A stretch of DNA of 64,000 nt from an uncultured Psychrobacter sp. (GCF_947495825.1 NZ_CANMAH010000004.1:1-64000), one strand, 5' to 3'. Shown: positions 38,298-47,376, counted from the first letter of the stretch. Notes: generated by a model from the sequence alone, not told the origin. A program made the numbers and translations.

Positions 38298-39050
38298 ATG
38301 ACTGCTACGTTTAGCCTAATCGGTACTATCGAACCATTTTTGCATTGTAACCTCAAAAAAGGCGATTCGATTTATTGCGAAGCCAATGCCATGGTGATGA
38401 TGGAGTCTAACCTTGAGCTAAAAGGTAAAATGCAAGGTGGACTGATGCAATCGCTAATGCGCCGCTTTGCTAATGATGAATCCCTGTTTCAACAACAAAT
38501 AGAAGCGGTCAATGGCGAAGGTGACTGCCTACTTGCCCCGACGCTTGATGGCGATATGCAGATACTTGATGTCGGTACTCAGCAGTATACTTTGAGCGAT
38601 GGGGCCTTTGTTGCAGCGCAAACAGGCGTCGACATCAGAGCCAATATTCAGCGTAACCTTGGCGGCGCGGTGTTTGGTGATACGGGCGGCTTTATGGTCA
38701 TGCAGACCCAAGGTAAAGGGCAAGTCGTTGTATCTGGCTTTGGCTCTTTATTTGAGATTGATGTGACACCAGACAAAGATGTCATCATCGATAATGGTCA
38801 CGTAGTCTGCTGGGACTCAAACCTTGATTATAAGCTGTCGGTCTCAACCAGTAAGAAAAAAGGTATTATGAGTAATATCATTAACTCGGTCACTAGCGGC
38901 GAAGGCATGGTGCTAAACTTTTCAGGCACTGGCAAGATAATTATTTGTTCACGTAATCGAGATAGCTATCAGGGCTGGCTACAAAGTATCTTGGGTAGTA
39001 GTTCGGGTGGTCGCGGCGGTAATGGTGGTTTTTTAGATAATATCTTATAA
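38298..39050 (+). CDS. AIM24/TIGR00266 family protein
   Basis: A 250-residue soluble protein of the AIM24 group (TIGR00266), all-beta with glycine-rich turns. Family features are the FLHCNLKKGDSIYCEANAMV start (split: FLHCNLKKGD, SIYCEANAMV), repeated strands with GEGDCLLAPTLDGDMQIL near residues 78-95, and a glycine/serine C-terminal tail GGRGGNGGF. The longest frame starts with TTG at 38289; the ATG at 38298 has AAGGA in reach. AIM24-like genes are recurrent neighbours of terD genes; their biochemical role is not known. It lies between two terD genes in the same direction. Confidence 0.85.
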   Translation: MTATFSLIGTIEPFLHCNLKKGDSIYCEANAMVMMESNLELKGKMQGGLMQSLMRRFANDESLFQQQIEAVNGEGDCLLAPTLDGDMQILDVGTQQYTLSDGAFVAAQTGVDIRANIQRNLGGAVFGDTGGFMVMQTQGKGQVVVSGFGSLFEIDVTPDKDVIIDNGHVVCWDSNLDYKLSVSTSKKKGIMSNIINSVTSGEGMVLNFSGTGKIIICSRNRDSYQGWLQSILGSSSGGRGGNGGFLDNIL

Positions 39051-39235
39051 TTAAAACTCATAACCAAAATTGATAGCTAAATACAGCAACAAACTTTTAA
39101 GTATTCCACTCACAATTATTATAATACCATTCACCAAAATGAGAGTAGCAAAAAACGCGTATAAGTACTGCGCTTCGTAGGCTAAGCGAGTTCGACACTG
39201 CTAATCATAATTTTGGAAGGTATAAGGATTCTATC

Positions 39236-39844
39236 ATGGCAGTTAGTTTACAAAAGGGTCAAAAAATATCTTTAAGTAAAGAAGCTGGCGGCACCCTCAA
39301 CCAAGTAAAACTAGGTCTAGGCTGGGATGTTGCACAAGGACCCCAAGACAAAAAAGGTGGCTTCTTAGGTAAGTTATTTGGTGGCGGCACTGGCGGCGAC
39401 TCAATCGATTTGGATGCTTCATGCATTATGTTTGATAGTAATAAACAGCCTGTCGATGCTATATGGTTTAGTCAGCTTAAGTCAAAAGATGGTAGTATCG
39501 TTCATACTGGTGATAATCGCACAGGCGATGGTGATGGTGATGACGAAGTAATCAACGTTGATCTCTCCCGCGTCCCTAGTGATGTGGTTTCATTAGTATT
39601 TACAGTCAATAGCTTTACTGGTCAGACGTTTGAGACAGTCGAAAATGCCTTTTGCCGCATCGTCAACGCTGATAACAACTCAGAAGTCGCACGTTATAAC
39701 TTGTCTGCCCAAGGCGGACATACAGCGATGATTATGGCAAAGGTGTATCGTCATAATAATGAATGGAAGATGCATGCTATTGGTGAGACTGCTTCTGGTC
39801 GCACGTTCCACGACTTGATGCCAGCTATTACGCCACATGCGTAA
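39236..39844 (+). CDS. TerD family stress protein with insertion (third copy)
   Basis: A 202-residue TerD-type protein more diverged than the other two copies. It has GLGWDV (27-32), then an insertion of about 25 residues (PQDKKGGFLGKLFGG, 36-50) before SIDLDAS, and the calcium site TGDNRTGDGDGDDE (91-104). The same kind of insertion (KKGLLGDLF before IDLDV) occurs in the larger TerD-like protein on the opposite strand, suggesting a special pairing or a common origin. AAGGA precedes the ATG; a strong terminator follows. Confidence 0.92.
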   Translation: MAVSLQKGQKISLSKEAGGTLNQVKLGLGWDVAQGPQDKKGGFLGKLFGGGTGGDSIDLDASCIMFDSNKQPVDAIWFSQLKSKDGSIVHTGDNRTGDGDGDDEVINVDLSRVPSDVVSLVFTVNSFTGQTFETVENAFCRIVNADNNSEVARYNLSAQGGHTAMIMAKVYRHNNEWKMHAIGETASGRTFHDLMPAITPHA

Positions 39845-39884
39845 TAGGTTTAAATAGCGTTTGCTATAACTGTATCTTGTTTAT

Positions 39885-39927
39885 AAAAAATCAGCCCGTC
39901 TATGTATAGTAGACGGGCTGATTTTTA
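39885..39927. terminator. Strong bidirectional terminator
   Basis: Very stable hairpin of about 17-18 bp (39885-39902 with 39910-39926) with a 7-base loop, A run before and T run after, between convergent ter genes. Confidence 0.94.
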
Positions 39928-39962
39928 TTAATATATTTTTATTAATGTATTGGGTTTAAGTA

Positions 39963-41231
39963 TTACTTACGTCCGCGCTTCCAACTAAAGCCCCAGTTAA
40001 AGGCTTTGTCCATTTCCTGATGACCTTTAAAGTATTGGTTAATACGCTCAACGTTAATACTACCTTGCTGATTGACCAAACGTGCAATAGCGCACATCGG
40101 TGAATGGTTCGAGCCTTCGGTCAGGCGAGTCTCAATCGGTGGCTGTTCTGGCACGTGGATGGTCACTACCCCATCTGTTTGCGCCCAGTTTGGCGCACCT
40201 TCATAGATAAAAGCAAAGATGAACACTTCCTCAATCTGTGACCACTGCTGACCGTTAATATCAAGCCACTCTCCACCGCTGACTTGTCCCGTTCGATCAT
40301 CAGCACGCAACAACACATAAGGCGCTGATTGCAAACTACCAAAACGATTACCTAGCGCTTGAATCAGTGTTTTTTCGCCATTTTTAAGATGAATCATCGC
40401 ACCGACATCAAGATCAATACCGCCTTTACCATGCTGCTTAAATAGGTCGCCTAGTAAGCCTTTTTTAGGCGCTTGCTTGTCAATATTTGGGCGTTGGTTC
40501 CAGTTTAGGTTGACAGATATTTTACCAAAGTCATCGCGTTTTTTAAGATTAATACTAGATTGGTTTTTGGTTAAGGTAATTTTGCTTAAATTGATTGAAG
40601 GACTAGTGGGAATTGGCGGCGGTGTGCTTGCTTGACTTGCATTACCCGCTTTTTGGGTATTGATAGGTCTTTGAGTATTGATAGGTTGTGACTGGTTTTG
40701 AGCCTGTCTTTGAGCTTGGGGCTGGGCCGGTGCTTCATCAGCAATCTCAACGCCAAAGTGCTCAGACAACGGCTTTAGACCACCTTCAAAACCTTGAGCG
40801 ATAAAGCGAAACTTCCAGCTGCCCTGCCTGCGATAGCATTCGGCTAAGATAATGGCTTTTTCATTACGTCCAGCGCTACTGAGCTGGCAAGTCATCAATA
40901 CCTGACTGCCTTGCAATACTTGAATATCGACATCACCCAGTTGAGACAGCGTCTGTCCACTAGAAAATGCTAAGGCTATTTTTTCGATGCTTGCGGGCTG
41001 CGCAGGCAAATTGATATCAAAAAACCCATCACTGTCATGTCCTCGAAAGCTGACACTGCCATCATCGCTACGCGTCTGACCATAAAACACCATGTCGCCA
41101 TCACCGCGGACTTTACCACTGCTTGTTAGACGATAAGCGGCGCAATCAATCGCGTTTTGACTCAGAATTCTAATGCTAATATTGTCATTTGGTAATGGCG
41201 CATTGGCACCTGCAACTAGGGTTTGACTCAT
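39963..41231 (-). CDS. Tandem TerD-like protein (TerA-like)
   Basis: A 422-residue protein with two TerD-related halves. Residues 1-165 hold RLTSSGKVRGDGDMVFYGQTRSDD-like segments (around 36-59) and end in WKFRFIAQGFEGGLKPL, but the classical calcium loop is reduced. A linker rich in Q, P, N and T (about 168-215) follows, then a second domain with VNLNWNQRP (235-243), KKGLLGDLF (about 253-261) and GGIDLDVGAMI (268-278). Two-domain TerD proteins of this type are usually called TerA or TerF; which one cannot be decided here. AAGGA precedes the ATG. It is divergent from the ATP-grasp gene, with 240 bp between. Confidence 0.85.
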   Translation of the reverse strand: MSQTLVAGANAPLPNDNISIRILSQNAIDCAAYRLTSSGKVRGDGDMVFYGQTRSDDGSVSFRGHDSDGFFDINLPAQPASIEKIALAFSSGQTLSQLGDVDIQVLQGSQVLMTCQLSSAGRNEKAIILAECYRRQGSWKFRFIAQGFEGGLKPLSEHFGVEIADEAPAQPQAQRQAQNQSQPINTQRPINTQKAGNASQASTPPPIPTSPSINLSKITLTKNQSSINLKKRDDFGKISVNLNWNQRPNIDKQAPKKGLLGDLFKQHGKGGIDLDVGAMIHLKNGEKTLIQALGNRFGSLQSAPYVLLRADDRTGQVSGGEWLDINGQQWSQIEEVFIFAFIYEGAPNWAQTDGVVTIHVPEQPPIETRLTEGSNHSPMCAIARLVNQQGSINVERINQYFKGHQEMDKAFNWGFSWKRGRK

Positions 41232-41470
41232 GACTTATCCTTTGTATGATTATGCGGTTGAGATATTGTTAGCCTTATTATCGTCTTATAGTAGCATGGA
41301 TATTGCTCAATTTTTAGTAGCGGCTAAACGAGTATCAGCTTGCTACGATGAAGCTTGAAATCTGTTACATCAGCTGTCGTGCATTAGCTGCATAATTATT
41401 TATAATTTGCCGCATTTGTATATAATGACGGTAAAAATAGTACGCCAAACCACATGACGTTGAGAGATTT

Positions 41471-42592
41471 ATGGACCACCAAGACAATGAGCATCAGTAT
41501 AATTTAAGCGCGGCTTGGCTTGCTGAAGGACAATCAAGCCAGCGTGACATGTTAGCCAGTTTGCAAACCCTAAAAGCTCGTTCTAACACACCATTTAATA
41601 TTATCGCCTCACATCGATATAAGAGACCTGAGATTTTTGAATTTGCTGATTTAATTTATCAAGAGCCTACTGGCGTGCCAATAGATGACGATAAAGACTC
41701 AGCCATAAAACCTGATATGCCGCGTAGGCAATTTGTGTTAGAGCATGCCAAACAACACAACGTAAAAGTGCTTCTTACGGGCCGTAATGGTATCGACTAC
41801 GAGGCACATCGCGCTACGTTTAATGCCGTTGGGATTCGTCTATTGACAGGTGCGACCAGCGTTGCATCATTAGCATCTATCGATGACAAGTTCGCTTTTA
41901 TGCAGCACTGTCATATGCACAATATTGCTGTAGCGGACGCTTGGCGTTTTGATAATACTGCTGAGCTTGAAGCGTTACTGGCTAAACATGGTCATCAGCC
42001 ACTATGCGTAAAACCTGTTACTGGTATTTTTGCCCAAGGGTTTTGGCGACTTGATACTGCAAAACAAGCACATAAAGCCTATGATAGCTTTGAACACTTA
42101 TACTTTACAGACAGTAAGAAGATCAACACCGAGCAGTTTGTCAGTGCTTATACAAATAGCCAGATGGTACATGAGCGCCCCATCCCTATGTTACTGATGC
42201 CATACTTATCTGGTCAAGAATACTCTATCGATGTGGTATGCGAATACGGAGAGGTACTTGCAGCCATCACTCGCCACAAAACAGGCCAAATTCAGCATAT
42301 CGGTTATGAGCAATCTGTCATGGATGTCGTCATTCCTTTGATCAGAGCCTTTTGCTGTGATGGTATCGTTAGTGTACAGACCAAGGCGGATGATAATGGT
42401 CAGCACCGTGTCCTTGAGATAAACTCTCGCCCATCAGGCGGTATTAGCTATACGGCTCATAGCGGCGTGGATTTGACCCAAGTAGGATTTGCCTATTGGT
42501 TAGGACTCACTGACAAACCAAGACTACAGGACATGGTTCAAAAAATCACACCTTGTCAAGTACGGCCATTTACAACGAGTGTGAAAGTTTAG
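41471..42592 (+). CDS. ATP-grasp enzyme of the Ter biosynthetic module
   Basis: ATP-grasp ligase of 373 residues. The N-terminal preATP-grasp part (about 1-125) is followed by the ATP-grasp fold: DKFAFMQHCHMHNI (140-153), CVKPVTGIFAQGFW near 180-193, and the metal/ATP site EINSRPSGGISY near 333-344. In ter loci an ATP-grasp protein belongs to a conserved set with phosphoribosyltransferases, HAD phosphatase and HpcH-like aldolase, predicted to make a nucleoside-like metabolite (Anantharaman, Iyer and Aravind). The rest of that set starts 2.6 kb downstream, after two minus-strand genes. GAGAG precedes the ATG. Exact substrate unknown. Confidence 0.85.
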   Translation: MDHQDNEHQYNLSAAWLAEGQSSQRDMLASLQTLKARSNTPFNIIASHRYKRPEIFEFADLIYQEPTGVPIDDDKDSAIKPDMPRRQFVLEHAKQHNVKVLLTGRNGIDYEAHRATFNAVGIRLLTGATSVASLASIDDKFAFMQHCHMHNIAVADAWRFDNTAELEALLAKHGHQPLCVKPVTGIFAQGFWRLDTAKQAHKAYDSFEHLYFTDSKKINTEQFVSAYTNSQMVHERPIPMLLMPYLSGQEYSIDVVCEYGEVLAAITRHKTGQIQHIGYEQSVMDVVIPLIRAFCCDGIVSVQTKADDNGQHRVLEINSRPSGGISYTAHSGVDLTQVGFAYWLGLTDKPRLQDMVQKITPCQVRPFTTSVKV

Positions 42593-42775
42593 GAACAATA
42601 AGATATTACTTTCATCGTATTAGCTGAAGATCATCTATCGTTAGTATTGTTATTCGATATTGTTACTAAGTTTTGATATCTAACACTTAACGATAGATAA
42701 TTTAAGGCATCACTCTTACTGTAATTCAGGAAAGCGTTTTATCATAAAAATCATGAGCAGTAGACAATCAGGCAC

Positions 42776-42815
42776 AAAAAAAGGGCTTTAGACATAAATC
42801 TAAAAACCCTCTTTG
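42776..42815 (-). terminator. Terminator of the MHYT gene
   Basis: On the minus strand, an imperfect stem (AGGGTTTTTAGA with TCTAAAGCCCT) is followed by a run of eight T; 33 bp after the MHYT stop. It also separates the convergent ATP-grasp gene. Confidence 0.8.
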
Positions 42816-42848
42816 TGGTTTAACTACAAGAACGATACTGGTTTGCTG

Positions 42849-43589
42849 TTATTCACCAAACACTAGAGTCGCTTTTTTAGGTGCGTTGTAAGAGGCAGCA
42901 GCCCATAGCAAGCTCAATACAATCACTGAGCTAATAAAGATAGTCAAAGATGAGGTAAATGCACCTGTATTAGTATAGCCCATAGACATCATATCACCTG
43001 TATGAGTCATCTCCACAGCTGCCATACCTGTATAATGCATACCGCAAACTGCGATACCCATAATGAACGCGCTACCAAAACGTTGTAAGTTTCCGCGTAA
43101 GTTAAACGCTAACCATAGTGCAGCGATAGCAGCTACGATAGCAATGATGATTGAAACGATCAGCAGCGTCATATTGTATGACATAGTGGCTTCCATCTGC
43201 ATCGAAGCCATACCAGTATAATGCATGGCTGCAACACCAAGACCTGTTAGCGTCCCACCGCCTAATAGTTTAGCAATACTTGGTGTACCGCGACCTACAA
43301 TGACAATACCGATGGCAACGAACACAACTGCAAGTACCATAGAAGCAACCGTCATGCCTACATCATAAGTCACTGGCATCTGCATATCGACTGCCATCAT
43401 ACCGATATAATGCATTGACCAAATCGCACCACCAATGGCGATAGCAGATAAAGCTACCCAAAAGTATAAATCTGCGCCAGGCTTTGCAGCGGGAACACGG
43501 ATAGCAAGGTTTAAGCCGACATAAGAACCAAATACTGCAATCGCGTATGAGACAAACACCAAAAGCATGTCATATTGAACTTCAATCAT
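42849..43589 (-). CDS. MHYT domain-containing integral membrane sensor
   Basis: A 246-residue membrane protein with seven hydrophobic segments and three MHYT-type repeats: SMHYIGM (Met59-His60-Tyr61), AMHYTGM (122-124) and GMHYTGM (184-186). The MHYT domain is proposed to bind copper and sense oxygen, CO or NO. Most MHYT proteins carry a C-terminal GGDEF, EAL or kinase domain; this one has none and ends soon after the seventh helix, so it would need a partner. The ATG at 43589 (AAGGA seven bases upstream) is preferred over the ATG at 43604. The V4R-like protein is encoded 122 bp upstream on the same strand, within the ter module. Confidence 0.88.
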   Translation of the reverse strand: MIEVQYDMLLVFVSYAIAVFGSYVGLNLAIRVPAAKPGADLYFWVALSAIAIGGAIWSMHYIGMMAVDMQMPVTYDVGMTVASMVLAVVFVAIGIVIVGRGTPSIAKLLGGGTLTGLGVAAMHYTGMASMQMEATMSYNMTLLIVSIIIAIVAAIAALWLAFNLRGNLQRFGSAFIMGIAVCGMHYTGMAAVEMTHTGDMMSMGYTNTGAFTSSLTIFISSVIVLSLLWAAASYNAPKKATLVFGE

Positions 43590-43711
43590 TTTTTTATCCT
43601 TCATATGTAATAAAAGTTGAGCATAAGACCATGCTGGTTTGGTTGAACCGAGGTGCTTAATACATCTACTATTTTTGTTTATAGCGGCTAAACTAACTAT
43701 GAGCGACTATT

Positions 43712-44413
43712 TTATCTAATGTTAAACTCACAAGTATTGTTACCTCCAGCTCCACAGCTGGTCTCCTCAACACTTGCTTTACCTACTGCAGGATTGGCCG
43801 TTAAAAAGCCTTCTATGTAACCTACTACAAAATCACAACTTGAATGACTGCTATTTGACGAACCACAAAACGGACATCTAATTAAAGTAATCATGTTTTC
43901 ATTAGCTTTAACTTTAGCAAAACTTTTCAGCGCTGGAACAAGCTCTCGACTGATGGCAACAGACTTTTTTAGGGGGCTACCAAGCGCATAATCGCGTTGA
44001 TAAATACCACCGCCAACCTTACGACCCAGTTCATGTAACGCAGCAGCGCGCTTACCATCTGTCAAACTGTCTGCATACTTTTTGACCACATCAACTATAT
44101 TGGGATACTGAGCGCCAATAGTCGCTAAAACTTCTTTTTCATCCATCGCTTTTCTGGTTGGTGCTTCCGTTTCTTCGTCAGAGATTTCTAAATTGAAGAG
44201 CGTACAGCCTGCGATAGAGGATAAGTCGTCGACCAGATCAGCTTGTGTTTTTGATCCTTGACTTCTAGCGACCACATGAATAATATTTCCACCGTTTTCT
44301 GATGGTTCTTGTTTTTGCGATACTAGTTGATAACCTGCTTTAATAAGAGGCGAGATTACGTTAACTAGGCGAATGCGTTCAGATGACGTTTCTAATGCAC
44401 AAGAAAATTTCAA
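43712..44413 (-). CDS. V4R-like domain protein with ACT-like N-terminus
   Basis: A 233-residue soluble protein. The C-terminal part (about 95-233) has the pattern of V4R domains: a helical region with LHELGRKVG, then CPFC (Cys180, Cys183), SSCDFVVGYIEGFL (Cys193) and VEETSCGAGGNNTCEFNI (Cys220, Cys228), likely metal or small-hydrocarbon binding. Residues 1-78 show alternating strands and helices suggestive of an ACT-like regulatory fold; this is a weaker inference. The start is a TTG at 44413 with AAAGGAG five bases before it. It lies upstream of the MHYT gene and could supply the sensing output the MHYT protein lacks. Confidence 0.65.
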   Translation of the reverse strand: MKFSCALETSSERIRLVNVISPLIKAGYQLVSQKQEPSENGGNIIHVVARSQGSKTQADLVDDLSSIAGCTLFNLEISDEETEAPTRKAMDEKEVLATIGAQYPNIVDVVKKYADSLTDGKRAAALHELGRKVGGGIYQRDYALGSPLKKSVAISRELVPALKSFAKVKANENMITLIRCPFCGSSNSSHSSCDFVVGYIEGFLTANPAVGKASVEETSCGAGGNNTCEFNIR

Positions 44414-44988
44414 AGACCACTCCTTTTTTTGTAAATATAGCTAGACTTTTTAGTACCAAACTATTTAGACAAAGTTCATAGTCAAAATAAATAGCATATA
44501 CAGTTTATAGTAGCGTTATTTAATTTATAATTTTTATTAAGATTACAGTATAGTTGTCATAAAAGCATAGCTGCATTTAGTTAAACCATTTAACTTTATA
44601 GCTGTAATAAATAATTGCTTTGCGGTTGTTACAGCTCAAATTTATGACCTTTAACCATAGAAAACTAAAATATTTCTATAAATGTAATAAATTCAATAAT
44701 TTAATATAAGTAAACCCGGTTATAAACACTAAACTATTGATTAAACAGTTGTATTTATTAATCTTTATTTATAAGAAGATAAAAAGAACAGACAGCAGTT
44801 TTTATTCTTATAATTAAAACTATATTCCCTACTGCACTTTAATATTATTTAAATATTGTAGTACCTGTTCTATAGAAGGATTTTTCAATATTATTACTTA
44901 AGGAATAGTTACTAGCAAGCATTAGCACAATATTGTCCGATAAAGGGAGTTATCTTCCGATAAACGACATTTGACTAATAAACAAGCT

Positions 44989-45040
44989 GAATTCAAATAA
45001 AAATTGATTCAAATTTTTATTTAAATTCGTTTATACGAAT
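44989..45040. promoter_or_regulatory. Overlapping inverted repeats, candidate operator region
   Basis: First a nearly perfect 17-base AT-rich inverted repeat (44989-45005 with 45012-45028, 6-base loop), then a 16-bp palindrome with 6-base arms at 45025-45040 sharing its first bases. They stand 150-200 bp before the phosphoribosyltransferase start and could be protein-binding sites. The larger repeat is unlikely by chance alone even in AT-rich DNA; the smaller one could be chance. Confidence 0.45.
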
Positions 45041-45100
45041 ACAATTAATAAGCATCTAATTAATCAATCTTTTTACTCGTATCTTATCTTTACTTTTTTT

Positions 45101-45127
45101 GTAAAGTGTATAAAACCTGCACTTTAC
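45101..45127 (+). repeat. Inverted repeat in the leader of the phosphoribosyltransferase operon
   Basis: 8-base perfect arms GTAAAGTG and CACTTTAC around TATAAAACCTG, 68 bp before the start codon. Either an operator or an RNA hairpin; no T run follows, so not a terminator. Confidence 0.45.
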
Positions 45128-45194
45128 GATGACATTTCAGTTATCATCTGCCCTATTTGTCACACTATAAAATTAAAAGCTTAAAGGAACATCA

Positions 45195-46484
45195 ATGTCA
45201 TCTCAGCAACATACAACCATCGCCCTACCTCGCGGTACACTCAGTTTGACCTACCAAACCAAAGGTGTGACAAGTAATAATGACTTAGAGCAAAACGACT
45301 TTTACCAATTAGAAGATTTACTTGGATTTGCGCAGCGTATCAATCCAAAGCGTGCATTTTTGTTTGTATCAAAAGTCTTAGGGCGTCATATTCCCGTTGC
45401 GCCTACTACCATGCGCCAAGCATTTACTCACTTGGCAAACTCGGTTCCTAGTGACCTGCCTGAGCCAATCTTAGTCATTGGGATGGCAGAAACTGCCGTT
45501 GGTCTATCTGCTGGGGTTCATCAAGCGCTACAAACGCGCTATCCAAACGCCCTACTGCTAAACTCTACTCGTCACGCCCAACATACAGATAATAATGAAG
45601 ACAGCCTCTTAACCAGCTTTAGCGAAGATCATAGTCATGCCAGTCAGCATCTGATCTATAAAAGCTCTGATAAAGCCATACAAGCAAAGCTACTTGCCAG
45701 CAAAACACTTGTCATGGTCGATGACGAAGCGTCGACAGGGAATACTTGCATCAATGTGGTGACAGCTTTACGCAACTCAGGACTCACAGAGTTAGAACAA
45801 GTACATCTCACCACGCTGGTTGATTGGTCTCTAAATCAGACCCAAACTGCAACTGACGCGGATGATCTAACTTCTGATCAGGTATCAGCACGTCTACCTA
45901 ATATCGACTTTCAACGTCATCATTTGTTGTCTGGTACTTGGAGATGGACAGATGCACCAAACCCTAGAGCAATTATCATGCCATCGGTTGATACTACTGA
46001 TGCTGGTAGTCAGCCATTAGGCGACACTGGTAACTGGGGACGCTTCCCGACACTCGATAGTACAGATGGGTTTGCTGACTATCTATTAAGATTTCAAAAT
46101 GCATTCAGTCACTTTAGTGGTCAATTACAGTTTGATAGACAACAGTTGCCGGAGCGGATTTTGGTTTTAGGCAGTAATGAATTTGTTTGGTTGCCGTTTT
46201 TATTGGCGGAATGGCTTGAAAAAGAGACACAAATACAAGGCTCTGAAACAGTACCAACCGTCAAATTTAGTGCATTGACCCGCTCACCCATTGCGCTTGG
46301 TGGTGCGATTAGTACAATGATGAGTTTTAACGACAATTATGGGCTTGGCATGACCAACTTTGTCTATAATGTTGAGCCAAAAGATTGGGACTTGATTGTA
46401 CTGTGTGTGGAGACACCTGCTGATAGTGTCGATGATATGTGGCAAAGTTTGGATAATGTGTTGGTGGTGAGTCCTACGTTTTAG
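45195..46484 (+). CDS. Phosphoribosyltransferase-domain protein of the Ter module (PRTase + TRSP type)
   Basis: A 429-residue two-part protein. The N-terminal half is a phosphoribosyltransferase fold with the PRPP-binding loop VMVDDEASTGNT (173-184) and GMAETAVGLSAG (96-107). The C-terminal half (about 255-429) has LVLGSNEFVWLPF and the start GRFPTLDSTDGF, which match the TRSP domain found in ter-linked enzymes. It is expected to attach a ribose phosphate to an unknown base in making the predicted nucleoside-like metabolite. AAGGA precedes the ATG. First gene of a four-gene operon that ends at the terminator near 49.75 kb. Confidence 0.87.
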   Translation: MSSQQHTTIALPRGTLSLTYQTKGVTSNNDLEQNDFYQLEDLLGFAQRINPKRAFLFVSKVLGRHIPVAPTTMRQAFTHLANSVPSDLPEPILVIGMAETAVGLSAGVHQALQTRYPNALLLNSTRHAQHTDNNEDSLLTSFSEDHSHASQHLIYKSSDKAIQAKLLASKTLVMVDDEASTGNTCINVVTALRNSGLTELEQVHLTTLVDWSLNQTQTATDADDLTSDQVSARLPNIDFQRHHLLSGTWRWTDAPNPRAIIMPSVDTTDAGSQPLGDTGNWGRFPTLDSTDGFADYLLRFQNAFSHFSGQLQFDRQQLPERILVLGSNEFVWLPFLLAEWLEKETQIQGSETVPTVKFSALTRSPIALGGAISTMMSFNDNYGLGMTNFVYNVEPKDWDLIVLCVETPADSVDDMWQSLDNVLVVSPTF

Positions 46485-46554
46485 ACTACTCTCCAAGCTA
46501 TGCTCTGACTGGATTATGCTCTGATTTTTACACTCATCATTTACGGACACTTTT

Positions 46555-47376
46555 ATGACTATCCCGTTTTTTAAGGCCAACCCTGACATCATCAAACCTT
46601 ATACACTTATGGATTTGGACGATACACTGTTTCAAACTCAGCGTAAAATTGATGCGTGGGGTTTACCCACTTCTGAAACCAAAAATTTAGTATGCGCCAC
46701 GGTCAATAAGCAAGGCGCACAACTGAGCTTTATGAGTCAGCGGCAAACAGCGTTTTTAAATTGGCTGCTTGTAAGCACTGACTTAATAGTCGTCACTGCA
46801 CGCGACCGTTATGAGATCACGCGCGTTAAACTGCCTTTTAACAGTTGGCAAGTCTTAACCCACGGTGCGATTATTTTAACTTCTGATGGTGAGCTATTAA
46901 GTACGTGGCAGCAATATATGTATAACGAGCTTAAACCCTTACAGGATAAGCTGGACCAATTAAGCCAATTATTTGCAAACCATAGTAAAAACGATAACAG
47001 TCAGCTAGTATTTACACCGCATATCGATAGTTTTAATAATGGTTCTGTTAATGAAGAGCTGACCATTTATTTGGCGATTAAACATGCGCAAAAAGACCAT
47101 CAAGCATTAATAGAATTAGCCAAGAAGCTGCCTACATTGATACGTGATTTTGAGCAGGACTTTTATGTGCACGTAAACGCTAATAATCTTGCCATACTGC
47201 CGCATGCAGTGCACAAGCGCCATGCCGTGCAGTTTTTATTAGACCATCATTTAGACAGTCAACGGCCAAGTTTTGGTTTTGGTGATAGCTTAGCCGATTT
47301 ACCGTTTTTACAACTATTGGATTGGTACGGTATGCCCAATCATGGTCAACTGCACGACAATATTAATTCTCAGTAA
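46555..47376 (+). CDS. HAD family hydrolase of the Ter module
   Basis: Haloacid dehalogenase superfamily protein of 273 residues, probably a phosphatase. The nucleophile motif is DLDDTLF (Asp20 and Asp22), and the last motif FGFGDSLADLPF lies near residue 250-261. Between is a cap region of Cof/sucrose-phosphatase type (C2 cap), with TARDRYE near 84-90 as motif II. It sits 70 bp after the phosphoribosyltransferase gene and 38 bp before the StiP-type gene, and would remove a phosphate from an intermediate of the pathway. Confidence 0.85.
   Translation: MTIPFFKANPDIIKPYTLMDLDDTLFQTQRKIDAWGLPTSETKNLVCATVNKQGAQLSFMSQRQTAFLNWLLVSTDLIVVTARDRYEITRVKLPFNSWQVLTHGAIILTSDGELLSTWQQYMYNELKPLQDKLDQLSQLFANHSKNDNSQLVFTPHIDSFNNGSVNEELTIYLAIKHAQKDHQALIELAKKLPTLIRDFEQDFYVHVNANNLAILPHAVHKRHAVQFLLDHHLDSQRPSFGFGDSLADLPFLQLLDWYGMPNHGQLHDNINSQ

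Larger units (their letters stand above)
44414..45194. other. AT-rich intergenic region with three inverted repeats
   Basis: About 780 bp between the divergent V4R-like gene and the biosynthetic operon. It is far more AT-rich than its surroundings. Three inverted repeats lie in the last 210 bp: 44989-45028 (17-base arms, one mismatch), 45025-45040 (ATTCGT-TTAT-ACGAAT) and 45101-45127 (GTAAAGTG, 11 bases, CACTTTAC). No coding frame seen. Confidence 0.6.
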
